Source of the DNA: Mycobacterium marseillense
GTDB taxonomy: Bacteria; Actinomycetota; Actinomycetes; Mycobacteriales; Mycobacteriaceae
NCBI RefSeq assembly: GCF_010731675.1
Contig: NZ_AP022584.1
Span: 3,472,001-3,536,000 of the forward strand
Direction of reading: 5' to 3'
DNA: 64,000 bases
Shown here: positions 19,670 through 28,428 of the stretch, in pieces
Layout: each line of letters starts with the position of its first letter
How positions within the stretch are numbered: position 1 is the first letter of the stretch
Made by a program: the position numbers and the translations under genes
The notes under the pieces: generated by a model
Databases searched by the model: none
The model's input: the letters and a program-made list of their open reading frames with translations, nothing else
What the model was told of the DNA's origin: nothing

Positions 19670-20440
19670 GTGGCCGTGACCGACCTCTTCGCTCGCCGCG
19701 CGACGCTGGCCCGCTCGGTGCGGCTGCTGTCGCAGTTTCGCTACGAGCAGTCCGATCCGGCCCGCTTCTACGGCGCACTGGCCGCCGATACCGCCGCGAT
19801 GGTGAGCGACCTGTGGCGCGCCGCCCACGCGGACTCCCCCGCGGGTCGCACGCTGCTCGACGTCGGGGGCGGCCCGGGCTACTTCGCGACGGCCTTCGCC
19901 GACGCCGGGGTCGGCTACATCGGGGTCGAGCCCGACCCGGCCGAGATGCACGCGGGCGGCCCCGCCGTCGCGGCGGGCCCGGGAACGTTCGTGCGGGCGT
20001 CGGGCATGGCGCTGCCGTTCGCCGACGCTTCGGTCGACATCTGCCTGTCGTCCAACGTCGCCGAGCACGTGCCGCGGCCCTGGCGACTCGGCACCGAGAT
20101 GCTGCGGGTGACCAGGCCCGGCGGGCTAGCCGTGCTGTCCTACACGGTGTGGCTGGGCCCGTTCGGCGGCCACGAAATGGGCCTGACCCACTACCTGGGC
20201 GGCGAGCGCGCCGCCGCGCGCTACGCCCGCAAGCACGGCCATCCGGCCAAAAACGACTACGGGTCGTCGTTGTTCGAGGTGTCGGCGGCCGACGGCCTGA
20301 CATGGGCCGCGAGCACCGGCGCCGCCCTGGCCGCTTTTCCCCGCTACCACCCGCGATGGGCGTGGTGGTTGACGCGCGTGCCGGTGCTGCGCGAGTTCCT
20401 CGTGAGCAATCTCGTGCTGGTGCTCCAACCCCAAGAGTGA
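19670..20440 (+). CDS. Class I SAM-dependent methyltransferase (Rv0224c-like)
   Basis: A 256-residue methyltransferase with motif I LLDVGGGPGYFATAF near residue 63 and a type-11 methyltransferase layout (SSNVAEHVPRPWRLGTEM). GTG start at 19670. The substrate is not known; the family modifies small molecules or lipids. It is divergent from the TerC gene and followed by the aldehyde dehydrogenase, as Rv0224c precedes Rv0223c. Confidence 0.85.
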   Translation: MAVTDLFARRATLARSVRLLSQFRYEQSDPARFYGALAADTAAMVSDLWRAAHADSPAGRTLLDVGGGPGYFATAFADAGVGYIGVEPDPAEMHAGGPAVAAGPGTFVRASGMALPFADASVDICLSSNVAEHVPRPWRLGTEMLRVTRPGGLAVLSYTVWLGPFGGHEMGLTHYLGGERAAARYARKHGHPAKNDYGSSLFEVSAADGLTWAASTGAALAAFPRYHPRWAWWLTRVPVLREFLVSNLVLVLQPQE

Positions 20441-20544
20441 AACGTGTTCTCGTTTTGCGTCGGCTTGGGTAGGGTGGCGCGCATGCCCGCCGACGACGAT
20501 GACAGGGCAGCGCGATCTGAAACAAGCAGGAGGAGTGGCGGAAG

Positions 20545-22023
20545 ATGACCGACGTCAAGACCGAATACGACAAGCTTTTCATCGGCGGCAAGTGGACGGA
20601 ACCGTCGACCTCCGAAGTGATCGAGGTGACCTGTCCGGCCACCGGTGAGTACGTCGGGAAGGTGCCGCTGGCCGCCGCTGCCGACGTCGACGCCGCCGTC
20701 GCCGCGGCCCGCGCGGCCTTCGACAGCGGCCCGTGGCCGACCACGCCGCCGAAGGAGCGCGCGGCCGTGATCGCCAACGCGCTCAAAGTGATGGAGGAGC
20801 GCAAGGACCTGTTCACCCAGCTGCTCGCGGCCGAGACCGGCCAGCCGCCCACCGGCGTCGAAACGATGCACTGGATGAGCTCGATCGGGGCGCTGAACTT
20901 CTTCGCCGGCCCCGCCGTCGACCAGGTCAAGTGGAAAGAGGTCCGCACCGGCGGTTACGGGCAGAGCATCGTCCACCGCGAGCCGATCGGTGTGGTGGGC
21001 GCGATCGTCGCCTGGAACGTGCCACTGTTCCTGGCCGTCAACAAGCTGGGCCCGGCGCTGCTGGCCGGGTGCACGGTGGTGCTCAAGCCGGCCGCCGAAA
21101 CCCCTTTGAGCGCAAACGCTTTGGCGGAGGCCTTCGCCGAGGCGGGGCTGCCCGAGGGCGTGCTGTCGGTGGTGCCCGGCGGCATCGAGACCGGGCAGGC
21201 GCTGACTTCGAACCCGGACGTCGACATCTTCTCCTTCACCGGCAGCTCTGCCGTCGGCAAGGAGATCGGCCGTCGCGCCGCCGACATGCTCAAGCCTTGC
21301 ACGCTGGAGCTGGGCGGGAAGTCGGCCGCCATCGTCCTCGACGACGTCGACCTGGCGTCCTCGATCCCGATGCTGGTGTTCTCCGGGATCATGAACACCG
21401 GCCAGGCCTGCGTGGCCCAGACGCGCATCCTGGCACCCCGCTCGCGGTACGACGAAATCGTCGATGCGGTAAGCACTTTCGTGCAGGCGCTGCCGGTGGG
21501 CCTGCCGTCGGACCCGGCCGCCCAGATCGGTTCGCTGATTTCGGAGAAGCAGCGGGCCCGGGTCGAGGGCTACATCGCCAAGGGCATCGAGGAGGGCGCG
21601 CGGCTGGTGTGCGGCGGCGGCCGTCCCGAGGGGCGCGATGACCTAGCCAGCGGCTTCTTCGTACAGCCGACCGTGTTCGCCGACGTCGACAACAAGATGA
21701 CGATCGCCCAGGAGGAGATCTTCGGGCCGGTGCTGTCGATCATTCCCTATGACACCGAGGAGGACGCGATCAAGATCGCCAACGACTCGGTGTACGGGCT
21801 GGCCGGCAGCGTGTGGACCGCCGACGTGCAGCGGGGCATCGAGGTCTCGGAGAAGATCCGCACCGGGACGTACGCGATCAACTGGTACGCGTTCGACCCG
21901 TGCTGCCCGTTCGGCGGCTACAAGAACTCCGGCATCGGCCGCGAGAACGGCCCCGAGGGCGTCGAGCACTTCACGCAGCAGAAGAGCGTGCTGATGCCGA
22001 TGGGCCACACGATCGAAAGCTAG
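20545..22023 (+). CDS. Aldehyde dehydrogenase (Rv0223c-like)
   Basis: A 492-residue NAD(P)-dependent aldehyde dehydrogenase of usual length. The cofactor-binding segment VVGAIVAWNVPLF lies near residue 150, the general-base segment TLELGGKSAAIVL near 253, the catalytic cysteine in NTGQACVAQTRIL near 288, and EEIFGPV near 390. ATG 20545 follows AGGAGG by a good distance. The gene ends just before an inverted repeat that is split by the IS30 element. The aldehyde used is unknown. Confidence 0.9.
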   Translation: MTDVKTEYDKLFIGGKWTEPSTSEVIEVTCPATGEYVGKVPLAAAADVDAAVAAARAAFDSGPWPTTPPKERAAVIANALKVMEERKDLFTQLLAAETGQPPTGVETMHWMSSIGALNFFAGPAVDQVKWKEVRTGGYGQSIVHREPIGVVGAIVAWNVPLFLAVNKLGPALLAGCTVVLKPAAETPLSANALAEAFAEAGLPEGVLSVVPGGIETGQALTSNPDVDIFSFTGSSAVGKEIGRRAADMLKPCTLELGGKSAAIVLDDVDLASSIPMLVFSGIMNTGQACVAQTRILAPRSRYDEIVDAVSTFVQALPVGLPSDPAAQIGSLISEKQRARVEGYIAKGIEEGARLVCGGGRPEGRDDLASGFFVQPTVFADVDNKMTIAQEEIFGPVLSIIPYDTEEDAIKIANDSVYGLAGSVWTADVQRGIEVSEKIRTGTYAINWYAFDPCCPFGGYKNSGIGRENGPEGVEHFTQQKSVLMPMGHTIES

Positions 22024-22033
22024 GTCTGGCGCG

Positions 22034-22056
22034 CGTCGAACGTGCACTCAGGGCGA
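22034..22056 (+). repeat. Left arm of a split inverted repeat (terminator)
   Basis: CGTCGAACGTGCACTCAGGGCGA pairs with 23359-23381 at all but two positions. The two arms would have formed the terminator hairpin of the aldehyde dehydrogenase gene before the IS30 element entered the loop. Confidence 0.65.
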
Positions 22057-22078
22057 GGGATCTGCCGGCGGATTCATA

Positions 22079-23337
22079 CGGTCAATGCAACATCCGTGGA
22101 TTTAGGAGTTGCGATGCCGAGTGGTTTTCCGCATTCGCCGGCGGTGCGTCGGGAGTTGTTCGACCGGGTATGTCGGGGAGCCCCGCTGGTTGTGGCGGCT
22201 CAAGGTATGGGCGTGTCAACGACCAGGGCGTGGGTGTGGTGGCGTGACGCTGGAGCGATGAAACTGCATATCGGAGGCCGGGGTCAACGTGGCCTGCTCA
22301 AGCCGGGCAACATGTCCTTGCCCGGTGGAGCGGGTCATCGGCTCAGTGTCAGCGAACGCGTGGAGATCATGCGCGGCCGCGACGGCGGACTCAGCGCCGC
22401 CGACATCGCCGAGCGGCTGGGTCGCGACCGCACAACGATCTACCGCGAGATTCGGCGTAACTGCAATGCCGACGGCGACTACCACGCTCTGATGGCGCAT
22501 GCGCGGGCCGCGCAGAAAGCGCGGCGGCCCAAGGAATTCAAGCTCGCCGATAACCCGTTGTGCGCGATGATCGAAGGCTGGATGGATCAGGGCTGGAGTC
22601 CGAAACTGATCGCCGAGGTGTTGGCCCGCGATCACCCCGGTGACAGGCTGGCACAAGTGAGCCACGAAACCATTTATCAGTGCCTGTATGTGCAGACTCG
22701 CGGCAGTTTGCGCGCTGATCTGCACAAATGCCTGTCCACGAAGCGGGCCGCACGAAAGCATCGAGGCTCAGACAATCGTCGTGGGGTGTTTAGCGCCGGT
22801 GAGGAATTCACCATCGCTGATCGCCCACCTGAGGCTGATGACCGCGCCGTGCCGGGCCACTGGGAGGGCGACTTGATCGTGGGACCCCACAACAGCGCAA
22901 TCGGCACCCTGGTGGAGCGCAGCACCCGCTTCACGATCCTGCTGCACCTGCCCGGTGACCGCACCGCGGCCACGGTAGCCGCCGCGATGATCGAGGCAAT
23001 GAGCGAACTGCCCGAGCACCTGCGCCGCTCGATCACCTGGGATCGTGGCAGCGAAATGGCTAGCTGGCGCGACATCCAGCTACAGCTGGCCGCTCCGGTC
23101 TACTTCTGCGATCCCCACTCACCGTGGCAACGAGGCAGCAACGAAAACACCAACCGCCTGTTGCGATTCTGGTTCGAAAAAGGCAGCGACTTAAGCGGTT
23201 ACACCAAAGCTGACCTCAGACGAATCCAAGACACCCTCAACCAACGCCCCCGACCCACGCTGAACCTCGATACCCCGGCCCAACGCCTAACCGCCCTCCT
23301 CGACCAAGCCGCCTAACCCAAAATGTTGCATTCACCG
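22079..23337 (+). mobile_element. IS30-family insertion sequence
   Basis: Inverted ends CGGTCAATGCAACAT (22079-22093) and ATGTTGCATTCACCG (23323-23337) differ at one base. True ends may extend a few bases further; no long target duplication is visible, as expected for the 2-3 bp duplications of IS30. It carries one intact transposase, so it may be mobile. Confidence 0.85.
22114..23316 (+). CDS. IS30-family transposase
   Basis: A 400-residue DDE transposase. An N-terminal helix-turn-helix reads AADIAERLGRDRTTIYREI near residue 95. The catalytic core has GHWEGDLIVG (first Asp), TWDRGSEMA (second Asp) and DPHSPWQRGSNENTNRLLR (Glu), with the spacing of IS30 enzymes. ATG 22114 follows TAGGAG. No frameshift or stop is seen, so it looks functional. 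Confidence 0.93.
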   Translation: MPSGFPHSPAVRRELFDRVCRGAPLVVAAQGMGVSTTRAWVWWRDAGAMKLHIGGRGQRGLLKPGNMSLPGGAGHRLSVSERVEIMRGRDGGLSAADIAERLGRDRTTIYREIRRNCNADGDYHALMAHARAAQKARRPKEFKLADNPLCAMIEGWMDQGWSPKLIAEVLARDHPGDRLAQVSHETIYQCLYVQTRGSLRADLHKCLSTKRAARKHRGSDNRRGVFSAGEEFTIADRPPEADDRAVPGHWEGDLIVGPHNSAIGTLVERSTRFTILLHLPGDRTAATVAAAMIEAMSELPEHLRRSITWDRGSEMASWRDIQLQLAAPVYFCDPHSPWQRGSNENTNRLLRFWFEKGSDLSGYTKADLRRIQDTLNQRPRPTLNLDTPAQRLTALLDQAA

Positions 23338-23358
23338 CTTGACAATGCCGCCGAATTT

Positions 23359-23381
23359 TCGCCGTGAGTGCACGTTCGGCG
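23359..23381 (-). repeat. Right arm of the split inverted repeat
   Basis: TCGCCGTGAGTGCACGTTCGGCG is the inverted partner of 22034-22056. Between this arm and 23593 I see no gene, only an A+T-rich stretch that could hold a promoter (TTAGCATAAT near 23556). Confidence 0.65.
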
Positions 23382-23593
23382 TTTGGGGGGTCGGCTACGG
23401 GCCGCCCATGCTAGAGACTATGCAATAGGGCATATTTTCTGCCGATTGTCGCCGCCGCAGGTACGGACCCGCAGGCGAACCCGCCCCATTTGTGCGGCGT
23501 ACGTCACATTACGCCTGAGAAATTGCTTAATTTACGGATGTCTTATATGGTTCTTAGCATAATCAAGGGCCGCACACAGGCCGGGAGAACACC

Positions 23594-23725
23594 ATGTGGA
23601 TCATTGAGCTCAACGTCGCCGGCTATCAATTCACCCGCGAGATGCCAGACTTGCGGCGCCGGACATTCCGCTTCAGCCCGCGTCATATGCACTGGCCGGC
23701 GCTGCGCCACTCGCACGCTGCATGA
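23594..23725 (+). CDS. Possible 43-residue small protein before tetR
   Basis: A short frame starting MWIIELNVAGYQFTREMPDL and ending in a His/Arg-rich tail. It has a good ribosome site (CCGGGAG, 6 bp before ATG), and its stop overlaps the start of the TetR gene as ATGA. It could be a real small protein or a leader that couples translation to tetR. I recognise no family. Confidence 0.35.
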   Translation: MWIIELNVAGYQFTREMPDLRRRTFRFSPRHMHWPALRHSHAA

Positions 23726-24411
23726 CGCCAGCCCCGGGAGGTACGCCAGTGCCGACTATCGGTGACGCCACCAAGGAGCACGCCCCGACGAAGCGTGGAA
23801 GCACGCGGACGAAGATGCTGGCCAGCGCGGCCGAGGTGATGCGCGAGCGCGGAGCCGCGGGCGTGACGATCGACGCGGTGCTCGCCCGCAGCGGCGCCCC
23901 GCGTGGCTCGGTCTACTACCACTTTCCCGACGGGCGCAATCAGATCCTGACCGAGGCGCTGCGCTACTCGGGCGACTCCATCACCGCCATCATTGATGAC
24001 GCCGCCGACCGCGGTGCCCGGGTGCTGTTGCAGGAGTTCGTCGAATTCTGGGAGCGGCTCCTCACCGACGGCGGCTTCAGCGCCGGCTGTCCGGTGGTCG
24101 CGGCGGCGATCGGCTGTTCGGACGGCGATGATCCCAAGGGCCCCAAGCTCTCCGCCGAGGCCGGTGCCATCCTGGGCCGCTGGTGCACCGCGCTCACCCG
24201 CGCGTTCGTCAACGACGGCTTCGACGACGCCGACGCCGCATCGCTGGCCGTGATGTCGATCTCCGCGCTGGAGGGCGCCGTCGTCCTGTCGCGGTCCACC
24301 CGCAACGCGGGCCCGCTGCATCAGGTGGGCGAGCAACTCGAATTCCTGATCAAGGCAAAGGAATTCGTTCTCCGGAACAAGATTCCGGGCAAGCCTGACG
24401 GCTCGCGGTGA
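23722..24411 (+). CDS. TetR/AcrR family regulator (LmrA/YxaF-like)
   Basis: A 229-residue repressor. After a charged N-terminal tail the helix-turn-helix reads TIDAVLARSGAPRGSVYYHF near residue 50. The ligand domain has FSAGCPVVAAAIG, a pattern I associate with the LmrA/YxaF type of C-terminal domain. It is convergent with the small gene at 24417 (5 bp gap). Its targets may be the FadD operon next door, but I see no clear shared operator. Confidence 0.85.
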   Translation: MTPAPGGTPVPTIGDATKEHAPTKRGSTRTKMLASAAEVMRERGAAGVTIDAVLARSGAPRGSVYYHFPDGRNQILTEALRYSGDSITAIIDDAADRGARVLLQEFVEFWERLLTDGGFSAGCPVVAAAIGCSDGDDPKGPKLSAEAGAILGRWCTALTRAFVNDGFDDADAASLAVMSISALEGAVVLSRSTRNAGPLHQVGEQLEFLIKAKEFVLRNKIPGKPDGSR

Positions 24412-24416
24412 CGTCG

Positions 24417-24713
24417 TCAGTCGCTCGCGGGTAGCGGCTTGACCTCTTTGAGGTTCAGCGCGGTCTGCCCGATGCTCAGGCTCCCCGCGCCCGGCTTGGT
24501 CACCAGCACCTCGGCGCCGGCGTCGTCCACGTAGCGCTTGCCCATAACGGTGCCCTCGGAGAACGACGGGTCCAGTTCGCCCGAGCGTTCGGCGCCCACC
24601 GGCACCATCGGCACACCGCCACACCGCAGGTCGTCGAGGCTGTCCGCGCTTCTGACGACGATCACCTGGGTGTCGCAGACCTGGCTGGCGAGACGAGTTC
24701 CGTTCTTGATCAT
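24417..24713 (-). CDS. Small hypothetical protein behind fadD
   Basis: A 98-residue acidic protein starting MIKNGTRLASQVCDTQVIVV. It contains two cysteines (residues 13 and 31) and a LRCGGVPMVP segment, but no motif I recognise. It starts 20 bp after the stop of the acyl-CoA synthetase gene on the same strand and is likely co-transcribed with it. Confidence 0.7.
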   Translation of the reverse strand: MIKNGTRLASQVCDTQVIVVRSADSLDDLRCGGVPMVPVGAERSGELDPSFSEGTVMGKRYVDDAGAEVLVTKPGAGSLSIGQTALNLKEVKPLPASD

Positions 24714-24733
24714 TGATTTCCGTCCTTGATCGC

Positions 24734-26251
24734 TTACTGCTGGACCGGCGCGGCGCGCAATCCCGTGAGGGTCTGGATGATCTCCCGCCGCAACACCTTG
24801 CCGGTGGCGGTGGTGGGCAGCTCGTCGCGAAACACTACCTCGTCGGGAGTGCGTGATCCGCGCAAACTCTTGCGGACGAACTCGCGCAGTTCGGCGGGGT
24901 CGGGGTCGACGCCCGGCGCCGGCACCACCACCGCGACGATCGCCTGGCCCCACTGCGGATCCTCGACACCGACCACGGCGACGTCGCGCACATGGGGGTG
25001 CTCGACCAGAACCTCTTCGAGTTCGGCGGGCGCGATGTTCTCGCCGCCGCGGATGATGGTGTCGTCGCTGCGCCCGCCGATGAACAGGTAGCCCTCGTCG
25101 TCGAGCATGGCGATGTCCTTGGTCGGGAACCAGCCGTTCTCGTCGAGCACCGAGCCGATCCCGGTGTAGCGGCCCGAGACCTGCTCGCCCCGCACGAACA
25201 GCTCGCCGGTCTCGCCCGGCGGCAGCACATTGCCGGCCTCGTCGCGGATCTCCAGCTCGATGCCGGCCACCGCCTGCCCGACCGAGCCCAACCGCCGCGC
25301 GCCGTCCGCGGTCGACGCCGCCTGCGCCGCGCGATGGTCGTCGGGAGTCAGCACCGCGATCGTCGAGCTGGTCTCGGTCAGGCCGTAGGCGTTGACGAAA
25401 CCCACGTCGGGGAGCAGCTCGAGGGCCCGGCGCACCAGCGGCAACCCGACCTTGGAGCCGCCGTATGCGAGGTTGCGCAGCGACGGCAGCTCGATGGCCG
25501 CGCCGTCGCCGTTCTCCAGCACGGTGATGATGCGGTCGAGCATGGTCGGCACCACCGTCGCGGTGGTCACGTGCTCGGCATTGATCAGCCGAACCCATTC
25601 CTGCGCATCGAAATTGGGCAGGTACACCATCTTTCGGCCGGCGTACAGATTCGACAGCGCGGCGCTGACCCCGGCGATGTGGTACGGCGGCACGCAGATC
25701 AGGGCGGCGTCGGTGTCGGAGGCCGCCCCGAACTCCACCGTCCCGGTGACGTAACTGGTCAGGTTGTTGTGCGAGAGTTCGACGGCCTTGGGCTGCGAGG
25801 TGGTGCCCGAGGTGAACAGCACGATCGCGACGGAATCCGGGTCGGGAAACTCCGCCGCCGGTTCGGCGGTGCGCGCGGCCTCGAGGAAATCGTCGGAGAT
25901 CATCACCCGGTCCGACACGTCGCCGATCGCGTCGCGGTAGCGGGCGTCGACGACCACCAGCGGCTCGGGCAGCCGCTCGATCAGCGCCTGGATGCCCTCG
26001 GCGGAGAGCCGGTAATTGATCGGGGTGAAGGCCACCCCCGCGCGCGCCGCGGCGAAGATCAGCACCGGCAGCATCGCGCCGCCGGTGCCCACGTAGACCA
26101 GGTGCTTGGCGCCCGAGGCCGCGACCACCCCCGCGCCGCCGTCGGCAAGATCGCTGAGCTGCTGCGTGGTCAGCCGCAAGTCCCCGGATACCACCGCGGT
26201 GCGCTCGGCGTCGCCCGACGCGGCCATCTCGAGCAGCAGGGAAATGCTCAT
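24734..26251 (-). CDS. Acyl-CoA synthetase (FadD-type, ANL superfamily)
   Basis: A 505-residue adenylate-forming ligase. The P-loop reads VLFTSGTTSQPKAVELS near residue 150, the A5 motif YGLTETSS near 293, and the hinge GRSDDTIIRGGENIAP near 395; the catalytic lysine is in TATGKVLRREI. It would activate a fatty or aromatic acid. ATG 26251. It heads a two-gene minus-strand unit. The 235-bp gap to the channel gene on the other strand must hold both promoters. Confidence 0.88.
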   Translation of the reverse strand: MSISLLLEMAASGDAERTAVVSGDLRLTTQQLSDLADGGAGVVAASGAKHLVYVGTGGAMLPVLIFAAARAGVAFTPINYRLSAEGIQALIERLPEPLVVVDARYRDAIGDVSDRVMISDDFLEAARTAEPAAEFPDPDSVAIVLFTSGTTSQPKAVELSHNNLTSYVTGTVEFGAASDTDAALICVPPYHIAGVSAALSNLYAGRKMVYLPNFDAQEWVRLINAEHVTTATVVPTMLDRIITVLENGDGAAIELPSLRNLAYGGSKVGLPLVRRALELLPDVGFVNAYGLTETSSTIAVLTPDDHRAAQAASTADGARRLGSVGQAVAGIELEIRDEAGNVLPPGETGELFVRGEQVSGRYTGIGSVLDENGWFPTKDIAMLDDEGYLFIGGRSDDTIIRGGENIAPAELEEVLVEHPHVRDVAVVGVEDPQWGQAIVAVVVPAPGVDPDPAELREFVRKSLRGSRTPDEVVFRDELPTTATGKVLRREIIQTLTGLRAAPVQQ

Positions 26252-26486
26252 CCTCGATCTTTCTCTGGTTTCAGCACGTTACAAAGCTGACCAAAAGTGT
26301 CATGCCCGACTGTAGTTTAGATCACGCAAGCATCGCGTCGCCCAGCACCGTCGGCCGCTCCGCATCGCCCGAGCCCGGCGGCGAGGTTTACCCGCAGCTG
26401 GCGCCCGGTTAACCCACCCCGAAGCCCGCCCGGGCCCCCGCAGCGCCCGCGGGCACAAACACCGTTTGACGTAGTGGGGGAACCGC

Positions 26487-27506
26487 GTGCACTTGACATC
26501 GACCATCCGCCGACAGCAGACACCGCCGACGGCGAGCGCGCTGACCAGGCTGCGCGCCGGGCTGCCCGGCGCGATGCTTGCCGAGTTCTTCGGCACCTTC
26601 GTCCTGTTGCTGCTCGGGCTCGGAACCTGCGCGCTCAACGCGGTCGGGCTGCCCGGGTCCGGCCGCCAAAGCGTGCCGTTCGGTCCGGCGAACTGGCTGA
26701 TCATCGTGTTCGGGTGGGCGTTCGCCGTCATGCTCGCGACCTATGTCGCCGGCGGGATCAGCGGCGCGCACCTCAACCCGGCGGTCACCCTGGCCTTCGC
26801 GGTGGCGCGAAAGTTCGACTGGCGCAACGTCATTCCGTACTGGGTCGCCCAGCTGATCGGAGCCTTCAGCGCGGCCGCGGCCGTCTACGCCGTCTACGGC
26901 TCGGCCATCGACAACTACAACGCCGCCAATCACCTGACCCGTCCGGAGTCGCAGGACACGTATTCGATCTTCGGGACCTTCCCCGCCGAGTACTTCCACG
27001 GCGGCTACCTGGGTCCCCTGCTCGACCAGCTCGTCGGCACCGCCATCCTGGTCGCGCTGGTCGCGGCGTTGATCGACCACCGCAACCAGGCGCCGGCGGG
27101 CAACATGGCGCCCCTGATCATCGGCTTCGTCGTCGCGGTGATCGGCTGCTCTTACGGGACCAACGCGGGCTACGCGCTCAACCCCGCCCGCGACTTCGGG
27201 CCGCGCGTGTTCACGTACTTCATGGGCTGGGGGAAGCTGGCGTTCTCCGGCGACTACGGCGGCACCACCGGATATTGGTGGATTCCGATCGTCGGCCCGC
27301 TGGTCGGTGCCGTGGTCGGCATCTTCACCTACGACTTCTTCATCGGCCACGTGCTCGACGCGCGCGCGACGATGCTGCTGACGCCGGAGCCGGGCCTGGC
27401 GCCGCTGCCGACCACCCACGCCGCATCGACGGTGGCCGGACCGGTCACCGTCGAGGACAGCGCGGACTCGGAAAGCCTTGGAGCCGAAGAGGATCAGGCC
27501 GCCTAG
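26487..27506 (+). CDS. MIP-family channel (glycerol facilitator-type)
   Basis: A 339-residue major intrinsic protein with six membrane helices and both half-helix signatures: SGAHLNPAVTLAF near residue 93 and GYALNPARDFGPR near 227. The Asp after the second NPA motif is the mark of glycerol-conducting members as opposed to strict water channels. N- and C-terminal tails are longer than usual and probably cytoplasmic. GTG start at 26487. Convergent with echA1 (7 bp gap). Confidence 0.9.
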   Translation: MHLTSTIRRQQTPPTASALTRLRAGLPGAMLAEFFGTFVLLLLGLGTCALNAVGLPGSGRQSVPFGPANWLIIVFGWAFAVMLATYVAGGISGAHLNPAVTLAFAVARKFDWRNVIPYWVAQLIGAFSAAAAVYAVYGSAIDNYNAANHLTRPESQDTYSIFGTFPAEYFHGGYLGPLLDQLVGTAILVALVAALIDHRNQAPAGNMAPLIIGFVVAVIGCSYGTNAGYALNPARDFGPRVFTYFMGWGKLAFSGDYGGTTGYWWIPIVGPLVGAVVGIFTYDFFIGHVLDARATMLLTPEPGLAPLPTTHAASTVAGPVTVEDSADSESLGAEEDQAA

Positions 27507-27513
27507 CGGCGGA

Positions 27514-28308
27514 TCAGGTGCCCGTCCACTTGGGCGGCCGCTTCTCGGCGAAAGCGATGGCGCCCTCTTTGGCGTCGTTGGACGAGAACACCGGAGCCAG
27601 CAGCTTGTTCTGCTCGGCGAACATGGTGTCGGGGCTCCAGCCGCGGGACTCGACGATGATTTGCTTGGTGGCGGCCACCGCCAGCGGCCCGTTCGCCGCG
27701 ATCTTCTCGGCCAGCTCGATCGCCGCATCCAGCGCGGATCCGGGGTCGGCGAGGACGTTGACCATCCCCAGCGCGTGTGCGCGCTCCGCGCTCAAATTTT
27801 CACCGGTCAGCGCCAGCTCCATGGCGATCGCGGACGGGATGCGCTGCGGCAGCCGCAGCAGCCCGCCGCCCCCGGCGACCAGGCCGCGCTTGACTTCCGG
27901 GATGCCGAACGCCGAGTCTTTGGAGGCCACGATCAGGTCGGTCGCCAGCGCCAGTTCGGTGCCGCCCGCCAGCGCGTAACCCTCGACCGCCGCGATCAGC
28001 GGCTTGACCGGTGGGCGTTCGGTGAAGCCCATGCCGCGGCCCTCGACGATGGGGAGCTCGCCCCGGGCGAAGGCCTTGAGGTCCATGCCCGCGCAGAACG
28101 AGCCGCCGGCCCCGGTGAGGATGCCCACCGACAGCCCGGGTTCGCCGTCGAGCCGGTCGACGGCGGCGGCCAGGCCGTTGGCCACCGCGGAGTTGACCGC
28201 GTTCTTGGCCTTCGGCCGGTTGATCGTGATGATGAGGATCCGGTCCCGCTGTTCGACCAGGACTTCGGGCTCGTTGGCCTCTTGGTTTTCGCTGCTCACG
28301 CGCCGCAC
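27514..28308 (-). CDS. echA1: Enoyl-CoA hydratase EchA1
   Basis: A 264-residue crotonase, matching Rv0222 by position. The oxyanion-hole segments are SFCAGMDLKAF near residue 70 and ALAGGTELALATD near 113; the glutamate of IPEVKRGLVAGGGG is at the usual catalytic site. It hydrates 2-enoyl-CoA in beta-oxidation or acts on related CoA esters. It lies 120 bp downstream of the wax ester synthase gene on the same strand. Confidence 0.88.
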   Translation of the reverse strand: MRRVSSENQEANEPEVLVEQRDRILIITINRPKAKNAVNSAVANGLAAAVDRLDGEPGLSVGILTGAGGSFCAGMDLKAFARGELPIVEGRGMGFTERPPVKPLIAAVEGYALAGGTELALATDLIVASKDSAFGIPEVKRGLVAGGGGLLRLPQRIPSAIAMELALTGENLSAERAHALGMVNVLADPGSALDAAIELAEKIAANGPLAVAATKQIIVESRGWSPDTMFAEQNKLLAPVFSSNDAKEGAIAFAEKRPPKWTGT

Positions 28309-28428
28309 AGCTCCTTCAGGTATCGGTGGCTCCTGTCGGACCGATGGTAACGGTCGCCGGGAATGGCGTTAACGTCCCGGAGAGATTCGGGTTACCACCG
28401 GGTGCCGTCACCGCCCGGCCTGAGCCGA

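Noticed and set aside
19566-20948. A very long minus-strand open frame upstream of the TerC gene
   Set aside because: It is the reverse of a methyltransferase gene with good motifs; the upstream part is Arg/Pro-rich and has no family sequence. TerC starts at 19565.
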